Below are positions 11,092 to 22,269 of a DNA stretch of 64,000 nucleotides, one piece after another. A model generated the notes under the pieces. It was given only the letters and a program-made list of their open reading frames with translations, had not been told where the DNA came from and did not search any database. Origin of the DNA: Bemisia tabaci (lineage: Eukaryota > Arthropoda > Insecta > Hemiptera > Aleyrodidae); the NCBI RefSeq assembly GCF_918797505.1, contig NC_092796.1, positions 29,522,098 to 29,586,097 of the forward strand, written 5' to 3'. The position numbers and the translations under genes are program-made. The first letter of the stretch is position 1. Each line of letters starts with the position of its first letter.

Positions 11092-12689
11092 AAAGTCGAT
11101 TTAAAGGTATATCGGGGCTGACATAGGAAAATTACCGGTGTAAAGTTCCGTTCTATTATTGAAAAGAAACGTCCTTCATACTTAAAATGCCTGAAGGTTT
11201 CTCAGATATTGTTGTTTAAAGTACTCGAATAGTAATACCACCAACTTCAGGCATATCGTAAATTTTGGTGGCCTAAAACTACCCCTCAGAGCTGAAGAGT
11301 GCTTAAATTTTAATTCCATGAAGCTCTCCAAAAAATGACCGGTTTTTTGGGCAGTCAATTAGGCCGCCGAACGGAGTTTGAAATGGAAGCTTAAAATGAC
11401 CTTAAGCTCACAGAAAAATTTCAAGATGAGCGTAGGAACGGTTTCCGAGTTACCGGGTTACGATTTTTCTGATCTCATACGGATTACTATCTCTTACGTA
11501 AATCGATGATAGCGAATTTGAATCCCGGAAAACCACCGATTTTTAGTGTAAAATCGATATAACGAATCAAAACATCGACTCCTTGACATAGAATTTCAAT
11601 TATACGTGTTAAAATAATGAAGTATCGATATGTTGAACACATTTGCAAAACGATGAGAAGCCCATGGCAGCATCATTTTAACAAGATAACAGCAAATATT
11701 AGATTGGATTTTTGTCCCATTGGCCCCCCTGCCCCCCCCCCCCCCCCAAGTAACCCGATAACTCGAAAACTGTTCCTTGTCTCCGTCCTTACCTTATCTT
11801 GAAATTTTTCTGTGAGCTTAAGGTCATTTTAAGCTTCCATTTCAAACTCCGTTCGGCGGCCTAATTGACTGCCCAAAAAACCGGTCATTTTTTGGAGAGC
11901 TTCATGGAATTAAAATTTAAGCAATCTTCAGCTCTGGGGGTAGTTTTAGGCCACCAACATTTACGATATGCCTGAAGTTGGTGGTATTAGTGTTCGAGTA
12001 CTTTAAACAACAATATCTGAGAAACCTTCAGGCATTTTAAGTATGAAGGACGTTTCTTTTCAATAATAGAACGGAACTTTACACCGGTAATTTTCCTATG
12101 TCAGCCCCGATATACCTTTAAATCGACTTTGTTTTCCAGCAGCTGAACAGAATCGTTTTCTTTTTGGCTTAGATGACTCTGTAGACACTCTACTTCTAGA
12201 ATCTGAAGAATTTTTGCTATTGACTCTTCAAAAAAATTAAACTCGTTCCGGCAAACCGTGCTGGGAGAATGTTACGAACAGTCGACGAAATCGCACGATG
12301 TGGCAACTTTGGAGGGGGAAAGGGGGCATTTTAAAAGTGGCGCGGTAAATTTTGTGATTTTTCTCGTAAAGTACACTAAATAATGTGCCATTTTAGAAAA
12401 TTTCAAAGCCGTAGCAACATTTAAAAGGGGAGAAAAAAATTCGCGAAATGACGGAAAAACGCGACTTCGCACGCCACGCTCGCAACTTTAGGCTCTTTGA
12501 GGCGCCATTTAAATTTTTACTTTCTCGCTCCCATAGGGTAGAGAGGAAGTATTGTCATCCTCCAAAAAAAAAAAAAAAAAAAAGTTGAAATTTCATCATT
12601 TCTAGACGTTTTAAGGTCCCAGGAGTAAAAATAACCATACTTGGAAAAATGTGTGTCCGTCCGTCCGGCGTCCCCCAAATCTGTCTACA

Positions 12690-13350
12690 GCGATATCTCA
12701 GAATCTATCTGTTCGATTTCATTCAAAATTGGCACAGGACACCATATCTATGGTCTCCTTATGCACGTCCAACGATTTTGAGGTACGCTAAAATTTGGGG
12801 GGGCTACGCTCAATTGTCCATTTTTAGCAAAATCACACGGAAAGCTCATTTTGAAAGACTGTAAATTTTGAAAAATGTCTTTAATTCTTTAACAATGGGC
12901 ATCAAGCACATCACCTGGGTCATTAATTTAAGTTCCAAAAAGATCTTTGGACTAAACTCAAAATTCAAGAGATTACGAGGCCCAAAAGTAGGCACTTTGC
13001 TCCGCGAAACAGCTCATTTTCAAGGACTGTAAATTTTAAAAAAAATAAAAAAAATAAAAAAAAATGCCTTCAATTCTTCGAAAGTTGGCATAAGAGCACC
13101 ACCTGGTTCATTAATTTAAGTTCCTACGAGGTCTTTGGACTAAACTAAAAATTGAAGGGTTACGCGTCATATAGCGAGGAGAGCACTTCGGTCACACGGA
13201 GAGCTCATGGACTGTAGATTTTGAAAAAATGCCTTTAATTCTTTGAAAGTTGGCTCAAAAGCACCATCTGAGTCATTAATTTAAGTTCCTAAAGGATTCA
13301 TGGACTAATCTCATAATTGCAGAGGGGCCGATAGGAAACGCTCAATTCTC
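12690..13350 (+). repeat. Diverged tandem repeat, ~170-bp units
   Basis: About four units share GCTCATTTTCAAGGACTGTA, ATTTTGAAAAAATGCCTTTA, TCATTAATTTAAGTTCC and TTTGGACTAAACT. It is preceded at 12530-12660 by a CCATAGGGTAGAGAGGAAGT segment with a 20-base A run and GTCCGTCCGTCC. No coding support. Confidence 0.6.
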
Positions 13351-14338
13351 TGATAAATGAGTCGGAGCGCTTCTAGATAATAGCAGCAAACGCTTTGAGT
13401 CAGGTGAAACCTAGGAATTCAAATGCATTATATAATGCATCATATACTATTTCCAAAATTACTCCGTAGGTAATCACAAAGCAAAATTAGACAACTAATT
13501 AGATACATACTCACATTACAAAGGTACTATGATACTATGAATCATCAAGCTAACGCCAAGAACTGACACTTAGATCTTTATTAAAAACTAATATGTTTGT
13601 TGTTAATGAATTTAGAATCCCGGCAGATTCCATCTTTTGCGGTTCCTTTTTACGAGGTACTAAGCACAAATATAATGTAATAATTCGGCACAAATATGAC
13701 TGATTTAATGCTTGTTAATGAAGGAGGTTATAATTGTTATAACGTGACGTTTGTTGACTTGTCTCTGGTTGACGTGTGTCGATGGCGCTCTCTATTGTTT
13801 TCGCTTTGAGTTACGGGGATACGCGGTAAGGAGATGGCGCTCCTGGCGGGCGTGTCGTGAACCTTCCAGCAGGTAGATTCGCCCGCCAAATTTAAAATTT
13901 GGGAGATGCTAAGCGAAAACCGTTTAGTTTTAAGACTATTTGAACATCGAATAGTCATTCTACCCATTCAAGTAGATATTTGATGGCTTTTGACCGTGCT
14001 TAAGGAGAGATTATAATATAAAATCGTATCTGAAGTATGATGTCAATGAATCTAATGGATCCTAATGAATCGTAGAAAAGCTAAGATTTTTACGGATCGC
14101 CATCTTTGACAGGAGACTTAGTTAATCAATTACATATTTAATTGAAGATGCCTCATAAAATCAACAAGTCGAGTCCGAATATATGAATTCACCACATATC
14201 GCGAAGACATTTACAATGAAGTTCAATGGTTTGAATAAAAATTTCATAACTATTATCCTGTGATCAAAATTCCAATCAAACTTTATGATTTTGTAAAATT
14301 GGCAGTATTTTTCTAAATATTCCAGTAAAAGTGTCTAT

Positions 14339-14491
14339 GCCGGCGCGAAGCGCCGGCTCGAGCGAGAAAGTCCCGTGCGGTCCCCGCACCAATCCGCTAA
14401 GCGGATGGGGGGGCGAAGCCCCCCAAATGCCGGCGCGTAGCGCCGGTACGCGGCGCGAAGCGCCGCGCATAAATTGGCCGGAGGCCAATTT
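14339..14491. repeat. Array of perfect mini-hairpins with 3-nt loops
   Basis: Perfect stem-loops in direct succession: 14339-14357 (8-bp stem, GAA loop), 14375-14389 (6 bp, TCC), 14392-14406 (6 bp, TAA), 14408-14424 (7 bp, GAA), 14430-14446 (7 bp, GTA), 14449-14467 (8 bp, GAA) and 14472-14490 (8 bp, GGA). A short CTCG-AG-CGAG lies at 14357-14366. Known: GCGAAGC is an exceptionally stable single-strand DNA mini-hairpin. The GC-rich array abuts the right TIR of the 4.4-kb element, which suggests a replication, recombination or transcript-folding role (inference). Confidence 0.85.
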
Positions 14492-14597
14492 TTTTTTCTT
14501 CATTTTCATTTTTCCCCCGTTATTTCCTCACCCAAAGGAACCATTTGCAGGGTTCCGCACTTTAAATTTCCGAAAAGTCGAAAATAAGGGCCACCCT

Positions 14598-15766
14598 ACT
14601 AATTATATGTAGAGTTACTCAGAATTCATATTAACTTACATCTTGTTTATTTATGCGATATTTAGCTCTTTTTATTTCAAAATGACTTTTGAAGAGGATG
14701 TATGATAGAGGCTGAAGGAATTTATCGAAGACTTGCTAAAACAGAGTTCAATAACTTAAACGCTTCGTTGTATCGAAGAAACGCACAACAATTTTATAAT
14801 CATTTAACCATCATTAAAAAGAGCAGGAAACATTTCTTTGTATTTCTGCATAAATTAACGGCTAGGAGGTTTACTATCGAGTAAGGGGAAAAACTGAATG
14901 TAGGTATTGGTGAGAAGTACTTATCACAAATTCACCGGGTAAGCTGCTCTAAAATTTTATAAGCGTCATTGTTCTCGGGGAGAAACAAAATATCCCTCCA
15001 ATAAACCCCTCCAATTCCCAAAATCTTTCTGGATGATCCCGATTGTAGCCCCACTGTTTTTGTTTTTGGCCTCTCAGTGGGCCTGAAAACAAAAATTGAA
15101 AGGAAGTCAAGTTTTGCTGGTATAATACTCGGGGCAAGCATTTGATTTCTCGTGAAAGTTAAAACATGAAACGCGGAGAAATATTTCCGCCTGCTTTCTC
15201 CGTAAGCGCCTTCCTTTGTAAAATTTTAAAATGCATGTAGTTTCTCACCTTGCACAATGATGAAACATACATGAAAAAAGGCTTTTTAATCCGCATAAAA
15301 CCCGGCCTCAGACGGCGAGCCATTGTTCTGGAGCGGACTCCGAAAGGATCCAAGAAAGGATCGGGGAGAAATAATACGAAACAAGATAACGGGCTGGAAA
15401 AGGGCTTCTAATGGCTGCTGGAAAGAGAGCCCATTTATAATGCACGCGAGAACCTTAGCAAAGCCATTACGAGCTATTAATTTGAGCGGAAACAGGAGAC
15501 GAGAGCAGGAACAGGCGAACCGCGCTCTGAAATGAACGGGGAAATAATTTTTGAGAGGCCGAAATTATCGGTTATCTTGAGATAATAGGCGCGGAAGCAT
15601 AGCGTTTTGACTCGAGAGCACAGTTGTCAATTTCAATAAATATTCAAGAACGCTCTTGCACGTTCCGCCGCCAAAAAAGACAGCTCCAATAGCCGCAATC
15701 GACCAATTACTTCCGATTTAATAGGGTCTATTTGAATACGGGTACAGCTTAAATAGCCAGTGCTGT
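14598..15766. other. Non-coding stretch, no feature recognised
   Basis: Starts with the right copy of the 9-bp TSD of the 4.4-kb element. I see no exon, RNA gene or clear repeat. Confidence 0.5.
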
Positions 15767-15835
15767 TCTGCCGTGTTTAGGAAAAACGCCGTATGAACAA
15801 TCGAGAGTTGCCAAATTTCATCGGCTGATAAAGTT
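15767..15835 (+). repeat. Solo Fam-C left end
   Basis: CTGCCGTGTTTAGGAAAAAC, then GCCGTATGAAC and GAGTTGCCAAATTTC, as in the complete copy at 4580-4832. Confidence 0.65.
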
Positions 15836-15866
15836 AGTTATATGATAAAGTTAGTTGATAAAATTA

Positions 15867-16174
15867 GTTGAAAAGCGCTGACTCCGCGAGTTTAAATATT
15901 AGAGCCTAACACAGAGTGGAGCAGCGTGCTGCCAGCGCGAAACGGGAGGTGCCGAGGTACGCTGTGGCGCGGCGCGGTGGGCCAGCGCCTACAAACCTAA
16001 CGGGATACTCCACGCATTGCGCAATGCTTGAAGTATCCCGTTAGGTTTGTAGGCACTGGCCCGCCGCGCCGCGCCACAGCGTACCTCGGCACCTCCCGTT
16101 TCGCGCTGGCAGCACGCTGCTCCACTCTGTGTCAGGCTCTAATATTTAAACTCGCGGAGTCAGCGCTTTTCAAC
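15867..16174. repeat. 308-bp near-perfect palindrome, GC-rich
   Basis: Begins GTTGAAAAGCGCTGACTCCG and ends with its complement. Arms of ~150 bases meet at the perfect core GCATTGCGCAATGC near 16020. Only a few mismatches between arms (for example near GTGGGCCAGCGCC / GGCACTGGCCCGCC). No protein-coding meaning. Confidence 0.85.
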
Positions 16175-16175
16175 T

Positions 16176-16315
16176 GCGGGGCGATTATTGAAATGATATC
16201 GACTGTATGTCAGCGCTTTGTCGTGTCGCGCCATCGACTAAGCAATGGCTTAGTCGATGGCGCGACACGACAAAGCGCTGACATACAGTCGATATCATTT
16301 CAATAATCGCCCCGC
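16176..16315. repeat. 140-bp perfect palindrome
   Basis: 68-bp arms with a 4-base AATG loop (16244-16247), starting GCGGGGCGATTATTGAAATG. The same motif with one base changed (GACATCGACT) recurs once at 36504-36545 inside another element, so this is a repeat family. It lies 1 base from the preceding palindrome. Confidence 0.87.
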
Positions 16316-17594
16316 TGGTGCTTTTAAAATGTTTGGACAATCTGCATTGATTATTCTCATTTAAATGGATGAAAAAAAAAATATGTTTTAAGGAATATAA
16401 AATACAAGTTTTGTAAATATTAAGGTGATCCCGTGTCTAATTTAGTGATTTCCAACACACTTCAATTTTTTTTTTATATTTTGTGCTTTTAGTGTGCTGC
16501 CATGTGATGTACGCGTAACCAAACGCTTAAAGTTGGACGCATTTGATTCTTGAAGATCGATGTACAAATGGGTTAAAACTAAAGACTACTAAAACTGCGT
16601 GCTTCTTGGTTGGTTTTTCCCCCTTTTTCGGTTGTCGATATTCTTAAAATGAAGTCGTTTTTCATTTTAAAAGAAAAGCATATTTTTCATCGAAAATTTT
16701 GAGGATAGACATGATACCAAATATTCAGTATTCACCAATGACAATTTGAAAAGATGAATCAAAAGAAGAAAGAAACATTTCATTTATAAAATGACTTTTA
16801 CATACGGACTAAAATATAATGCTTGGACTAAGTCCGTCGTTTATTTTACACGTGGACGTAAACTACTAAATAAAACAGTCGCGCGGACAAAATATCGTTG
16901 ACCGTATGTCCTGAAACCGTTTGTCTTCTTGAACCGTCCGTTCAGAAACAACGTTTGTGCCATTAGTTTCGCTATGCAGGTTCGTGGATTTTTAATTGAG
17001 CCAGGAATAGTAAGTAATTGCAATGTATTAAAATCGTATATTTACACCCGGAAACTCATTGATACTCCTAACTGAGAATTTCACTAATTTTTCATCCGAT
17101 TAAACGCAAAAATTATCAACGTTTTTGACGTGAATTGCACAGGCATATTCTTGGATTAACTTTAATTTTTAGATTCAATTTTGCAACTTTGGAATGGAGT
17201 TACGTCGGTTTGTCTGTGGAATGATGAACTTCGACCTTTGAATTGGATCATAATCTGATCCATTCTTTTGCTAAATGACCAAGAAATGCAGCACTGGTCT
17301 GCGGTCTCCAACAGATGTTTTAAACATCATGCGGCACGTAAGTGAGGTCCGGAGAGTTTACGAAGATTGTTAACCAAGATTATATATATTTTGGCTTGGC
17401 ATCTGGATATTCGCAACTCAATTTCAAGCTTTGCATTTTAGTGGTTTAATTTGCTTTATGGCTCAGCTACCTCGACTGTATGAACTTCTGGAGGGTATCA
17501 ATTTCCTAGTCTATTACATTCCTTCTAAAACTTCGAAATGGAAAAATTATCCAAACTACCCTTCATTTTAAATCGTTTACCTCGCTATTTGTTG
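16316..17594. other. Non-coding stretch, no clear feature
   Basis: A+T-rich. The words TTGCAACTTTGGAATGGAGT near 17180 recall the inverted-repeat element near 43.7-44.1 kb, but I cannot set boundaries. Confidence 0.45.
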
Positions 17595-17735
17595 AACCGC
17601 GTTCAGCAGAAAGGAACGAAACAACATCAGCTATTGCCAAATTTAATTGGACAATTTAATTGTTTATATGAAAACGGAACTAAACGTTTATATGAAAACG
17701 GAATTAATCTGTGATACCTTCATATAATACTCCTG
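17595..17735. repeat. Partial family E element
   Basis: GAACCGCGTTCAGCAGAAAG then ATCAGCTATTGCCAAATTTA matches the arm of the complete copy at 53000-53253. ACGTTTATATGAAAACGGAA is locally duplicated. Confidence 0.6.
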
Positions 17736-17764
17736 ATGTCAATCGGTTTTCTTTAATCTATTTT

Positions 17765-18185
17765 TTTAGCGGTAATGTAGTTTTCTCAAAATTGATAGTC
17801 AAGGTGTTTGAAAGACAAGGCGCATAAGTGCAGTTTTCGAAGAAATTGAGATATTAATGATTTTAAGTAAAACTAGTCTTAATGCATATTCTATGCAAAA
17901 TTCGCTCCCAAATTCCAATGTTTAAAGTATGAAAACGTCAGTTTGAACTTCCTTTTTGCCAAAAAGATCCATGTAACTTCGAAACTTGAAACACATATTT
18001 CTCGAAATGGCAAAAACTGCACTTATGCGCTTTGTCTTCCAAGCCTCTCGGTTGACATTTTGGTGAGCAAGATCTTTCATCTCAACGGTGCTCATCCTCT
18101 TCGGGGAACATAAAAACGCGCCTACATAGAAAACAGCTAAGTTTTTCTCTACTACGAACATATTAGAGCCCTCCCGCTTGTTCTA
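17765..18185 (+). repeat. Fam-R copy containing a nested inverted repeat
   Basis: Outer parts match 7165-7335. The match is broken at 17811-18040 by an insert whose ends read AAGACAAGGCGCATAAGTGC and the complement GCACTTATGCGCTTTGTCTT. Confidence 0.6.
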
Positions 18186-20299
18186 TTCTTCATTTCAAAG
18201 GAAACTCTTTCAGAGGAAAATTCAAGCAATTTTTCCCAGTTTACTATTCAGCATAATTTTAATAAACATAATAGAAGGTCAGAATAAAAGCCTGTCCATT
18301 GGTTCAAAACGGGTATCGGTCTCTTAGAAATTCATACGGGCGCAGCGGAGCACACAGTTTTTAATTCATTTAGTTTTTTTCTCCACGCTGAACTCTATCC
18401 CCCTACCCACCCCGCAGTCCCTCCATGCTACCCCAGGAATCGAGACCGGCGCTTTTATTAGTGTCACAACCTCGCGGGGGTAAATGAGATTTACGTTCCG
18501 TTTTTGGCAAAGCTGCATTGGGTCGTTGTCGACAGGGCTTTTCCAGAGTCGAGTCGGGGCAGGGGGAAGGGGGTTGAGAGGGGTGGATTCAGATAAGTTG
18601 CAACAAATATTTTTTTTTGGAAAAATATCTAGCTTTATTTTTCATACACATTTCATACACGTTTCATATACATTTCATATACATTTCACACTTACTAAAA
18701 GATACTAAATCAAAACGGCCATAATCGGCTTAACAAAAGGAGAGGGGTAGCTCACGATAACAGGCAGCTGGAAACTGGCTCGGTAAGTGCAGCATTCAAA
18801 AGTTCAACACTGAGAGATTGTATAATGCACTGGTGGGATAAACTGTCTGGGTAAGAGCATCGTTCGAAACGTCAAACTGGAACTGGAGTTTCACCAGAAC
18901 TAGAACTCAGAACTGGAACTGCACTGGAACCGGAACTGGAACCCTGTGGTGAAACATTTCCCACATTGTTTAATTCAAAGCTCAGGCAAAACATACCTAA
19001 CTGATTTTCTAGGCCTTATGGGCAACGCACATTATAATCGCTAAAAAATAACTCTGTTCGCTTCACAAGTTACAGTAAGACTCGACTTTAACTGACTAGA
19101 CTCTAACTGACTAGAAAAGACTTTACGCTGACAAAATTTGATTGCCTGATTCTTATGCAACATTCAGAATAATAAAAGTACAAATAGAGATCCTTTTGCC
19201 TTAGGGGCTTTGTGGTACTTAGGTGTCGAGTTGCTGATAACAGAGAATTTAGGCTTAAGGCCATGTGCTGATAAGCATATCACTTCTGCCATAGGGGCTA
19301 AACTACAAAAGACTAAAAGAAAAAACAACAGGAAAATACTTAACGCTAGGGTCAGCCTACGACCTGAAAATGAAATGCGAGGATTACATAGGAGATACTA
19401 ATTCATCTTTTCCACGCTGGAAGAGCGGAGTCTCGCTTTGGCTTTCAGCCCTGCGATTGTTAATTTGGGGAGCTTTAAGAGCTTGAATCATAATTTGGAA
19501 AAGGGAGTAATCAAACTGGTAGAACTTGTATTCGGGCCCAGCTCGAAATGTCTCAACTTGATATTTGCTTAGTCAAGAAACAATAATGTCCAAGGCAACT
19601 GGTCAGCGCTCTCCATGCGCTACCTAACCTGGCACTGTAGGCTACACGTACTACATAATTCTAGAAATTGGCCTAAGTGCACCAAGAGATCGGGATTGCG
19701 GTCCTAAAGGGACACGCAGCTACAAACTAAAACAAGACATTAGACTTACCCAACTCTGGGGAAATTACAAGAGTTACAAGTTGTAACAAGAAAATCGGCA
19801 GCTTCAGGTCGCCAGCAGTCAGCAATCAGGGCACTTGCGATCTCAGCGCATCAAATGAAAAATCAAGAGAAAAATGATGGCCAGCCCGAAGGCTGGCCTC
19901 TCGCGCACACGAAAAATCTGTGCCGGCTCCCGACCAACCGACCAAAGTTCAAGGTTTTTTGCAAAATCATCCGAGAAATCGAAAGGTAAACAAGCGAAAC
20001 AAGATAGTGCAGTACTCCCGGCGTCCGCTGCAAGCAGCACCTGACGGACGGGGCAGCTGTTCAACAGGAGTACCACACTAACTTGGAAGATAGATGCACC
20101 AGAACGAAATTACACTAAGGAGGGTCGGGAAATAACGGCACAAAGTAGGTCAGGAGAAGAAAGTTAAGTAATCATCCTAATCACTGTCTCGGACTTTAAC
20201 GGGTCGCGATATGCGAGTTTAGCTTGACAGTGTTCGCAGTGTTCAGTCGCGAGACAATCGATACACTTTATCCATTGAGAAGTGTACCCTTGGTTATAA
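18186..20299. other. Non-coding stretch with small repeats only
   Basis: Contains a CATTTCATACACATTTCATA-type minisatellite (18640-18690), a degenerate GGAACT array (about 18874-18947) and a perfect 8-bp-stem hairpin GGCCAGCC-CGAA-GGCTGGCC at 19879-19898. No exon recognised. Confidence 0.55.
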
Positions 20300-20680
20300 A
20301 ATGGGCATGGATTTGATCGACATGAATCGATTGAAAAATAAATACTTGAATCGATCGACGTGAACCGATCGACAATTATTAAAAAACCGGTGTCGATTCG
20401 ATCGAAAAATAAATGCATGAACCGATCGATGTGGTTCGATCGACGCCGATGCAACCCGTGAATCGACCGACAAACCTGTGGATCGGCCAAAAATTCATGA
20501 ATCGATCGACAAAACGTGAACCGTCGAAAAATCCATGAATCGATCGATAAAACGTGAATTGTCGAAAAATCCATGAATCGATCTACATAACGTGAATTGT
20601 CGACAAATCCATGAATCGATCGGCAAAACCGTGGATCGGTCGAGAAAATCCGTGAGTCGGTCGAATCACGTCGATCGGTA
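20300..20680. repeat. ATCGATCG-rich satellite-like array
   Basis: Roughly 38-base diverged units (CATGAATCGATCGACAAAAC, GTGAA-TGTCGAAAAATC). The best-preserved units are 20486-20610. The minus strand stays open for over 130 codons because of the repetition, giving a D-R-F-M-H-type repetitive peptide that I reject as a gene. Confidence 0.7.
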
Positions 20681-20879
20681 CACGTTTTTATTTTTTGATC
20701 AATTCATGTCAATTTCATGTTAAATGTGTTTGGCAGGCGCTTTTTGGTTGAAACAACTGAGCCTTTAGTTGAGCGAACTGAACTTCTGATTTAGTGAGCC
20801 AAAGGTGCTTCAACAAGGTCGACTGCCGGACAATTATCAGGAATTTGCGGGGAGCCGCTATCTCGCGCTCATTATTTAA

Positions 20880-20995
20880 CAGTGGCGTGGCGTGCTTTGC
20901 GATGTATCGATTGTTATGCCATTTAAACCCATGGAAAAGGATCGATAAACAGGGTGTTCGCAACGAAGATCTTAATAATCTAAATCGAGGTATAC
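20880..20995. repeat. Truncated hAT-CAG MITE
   Basis: Starts CAGTGGCGTGGCGTGCTTTG followed by CGATGTATCGATTGTTATGC, as in the complete copies at 55009 and 58924. The right half is missing. Confidence 0.65.
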
Positions 20996-21943
20996 TTTTT
21001 AACACATCACATGGAATACAGTAACTCTCTGCTGATAATGCTGTCCCGTCCTCCGTGACAAAATGCGTTACGAAAACGGGAGAACACACTCATATTGCGG
21101 GACGTCGTCTTATTTCCGGTCAACCCTCTTTAAGAGGGTTTTTCGTAGAAAAATTACAGATAGGAACGGCTTCAAATCTACTGCCAGCTAGCCAGAGATT
21201 CCATGTTGCCAATTTTGATTATTACATCTCAATTTAAAAAAAAAGAAAAAAATGACGCACCCCAAAAAAATGAAAAGTACTTTAAAATCCCAGGCAGACT
21301 TTTCAGGTAAGTGACACGAAGTCATCAGAGAGTGAAGTGAGTATTGGTTTCGTGCCTCCATGCGAAACAGCTCGACGAGTCGAACTTCGTTAAAAATTTC
21401 CAGTCAGATTTTTGGAGATCCTCGTCGTTGAGAAGCCCTTCGAAAAATGACAGAACTGCGCCCTTCTCTGTCTTTCTCAGGTCTGCGCATCGGGAGAGGG
21501 AGAGAGATGGAGAGATGCCGAAGCGCGTTAATTTGCTTTGCTCGCTCGTGAACACTTGTTCCTTTTTGTCGGCGAATGTTGACCTACTCCGACAACACTT
21601 CATTGTCATTTCCGCCCCCCCCCCCCCCTCCTCGGCAACGCTTTTGCTTTTTCAGCCCTTTGAATTTATTACTTTCCCGGCCACCGCACTCCGCCAAAGT
21701 CGCTGCTGGAAAAATTCGAGGAAAGCTAATTTTACGCGGCCCTGTTGCCGCTTGAACTTTCTAATATTCCGTCTATCCTCGACCGAAACTGCGAATGAAA
21801 CACTGCCGGATGAATTCTGCAAAATCAACTCAATATTAGTCAAACAATATGTGGTAATCTAATCCTTGATTATAGTTAAAAGACGAATAACTAAACGAAA
21901 GTATATCAATTACACTGATAAATTGATTAAACTACTAATCTTT

Positions 21944-22171
21944 CACTGGAAAAAAAAACACATTGGATCTAGAGTCCAGACTCTTGAAAACATTGACAAG
22001 AAAAGATACTCTTGATTCAATCGGATTTTTGCTTGAAGCAAAACGAAATCCGCTTAAATTAAGAGGCTTGGTTCTTGATTTAAGCTAGATTCTGATTGAA
22101 TCAAGAGTACTTTTTCTTGTCGATGTTTTTAAGAGTCTGGACTCTAGATCCAATGTGTTTTTTTTCCAGCG
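21944..22171. mobile_element. MITE-1 copy, 228 bp
   Basis: Ends CACTGGAAAAAAAAACAC and GTGTTTTTTTTCCAGCG. Arms of ~90 bases contain TTGGATCTAGAGTCCAGACT and ACTCTTGATTCAATCGGATT with their complements. Identical TT on both flanks. Confidence 0.82.
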
Positions 22172-22269
22172 TTGTCTTTGATATTGAAAATGTATAATAG
22201 AGAGTTTTACTAATGAACTCAAAATTAAAAATTAATCGAAATTACATGTTCAATGTTCAATTCAATGTT

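Larger units (their letters stand above)
10297..12516. repeat. 2.2-kb imperfect palindrome inside the 4.4-kb element
   Basis: Left arm 10297-11460, right arm 11749-12516, central 288 bases unpaired. Matching landmarks include GGCGCCTCAAAGAGCCTAAA / complement near 12500 and GACATAGGAAAATTACCGGT / complement near 12080. The left arm is ~396 bases longer. This is explained by a MITE insertion (10859-11091) and a ~177-base duplication. Confidence 0.85.
10185..14597. mobile_element. 4.4-kb composite element with ~108-bp TIRs and 9-bp TSD
   Basis: Ends AGGGTGGCCCTTATTTTCGA (10185) and its complement ending GGGCCACCCT (14597). TIRs run to about 10291 and back to 14489, including the GCAAATGGTTCCTTTTGG region. 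ACTAATTAT is duplicated exactly at 10175-10183 and 14598-14606. No transposase frame is visible, so it is non-autonomous. Inside are a 2.2-kb palindrome, a younger MITE, a ~170-bp tandem region and a hairpin array. TSD length and long TIRs fit Mutator-like or foldback elements (inference). Confidence 0.8.

Noticed and set aside
14331..14612. 93-codon + and 77-codon - frames across the hairpin array
   Set aside because: Palindromic GC-rich sequence stays open in both directions; the peptide repeats MPARSAG simply reflect the hairpins.
15867..16174. GC-rich segment as bacterial horizontal transfer
   Set aside because: It is a palindrome without coding sequence and is better explained as a foldback repeat.
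20164..20574. 136-codon - strand frame rich in D-R-F and S-I-D
   Set aside because: Produced by the ATCGAT-rich satellite; the repeated peptide has no family match.
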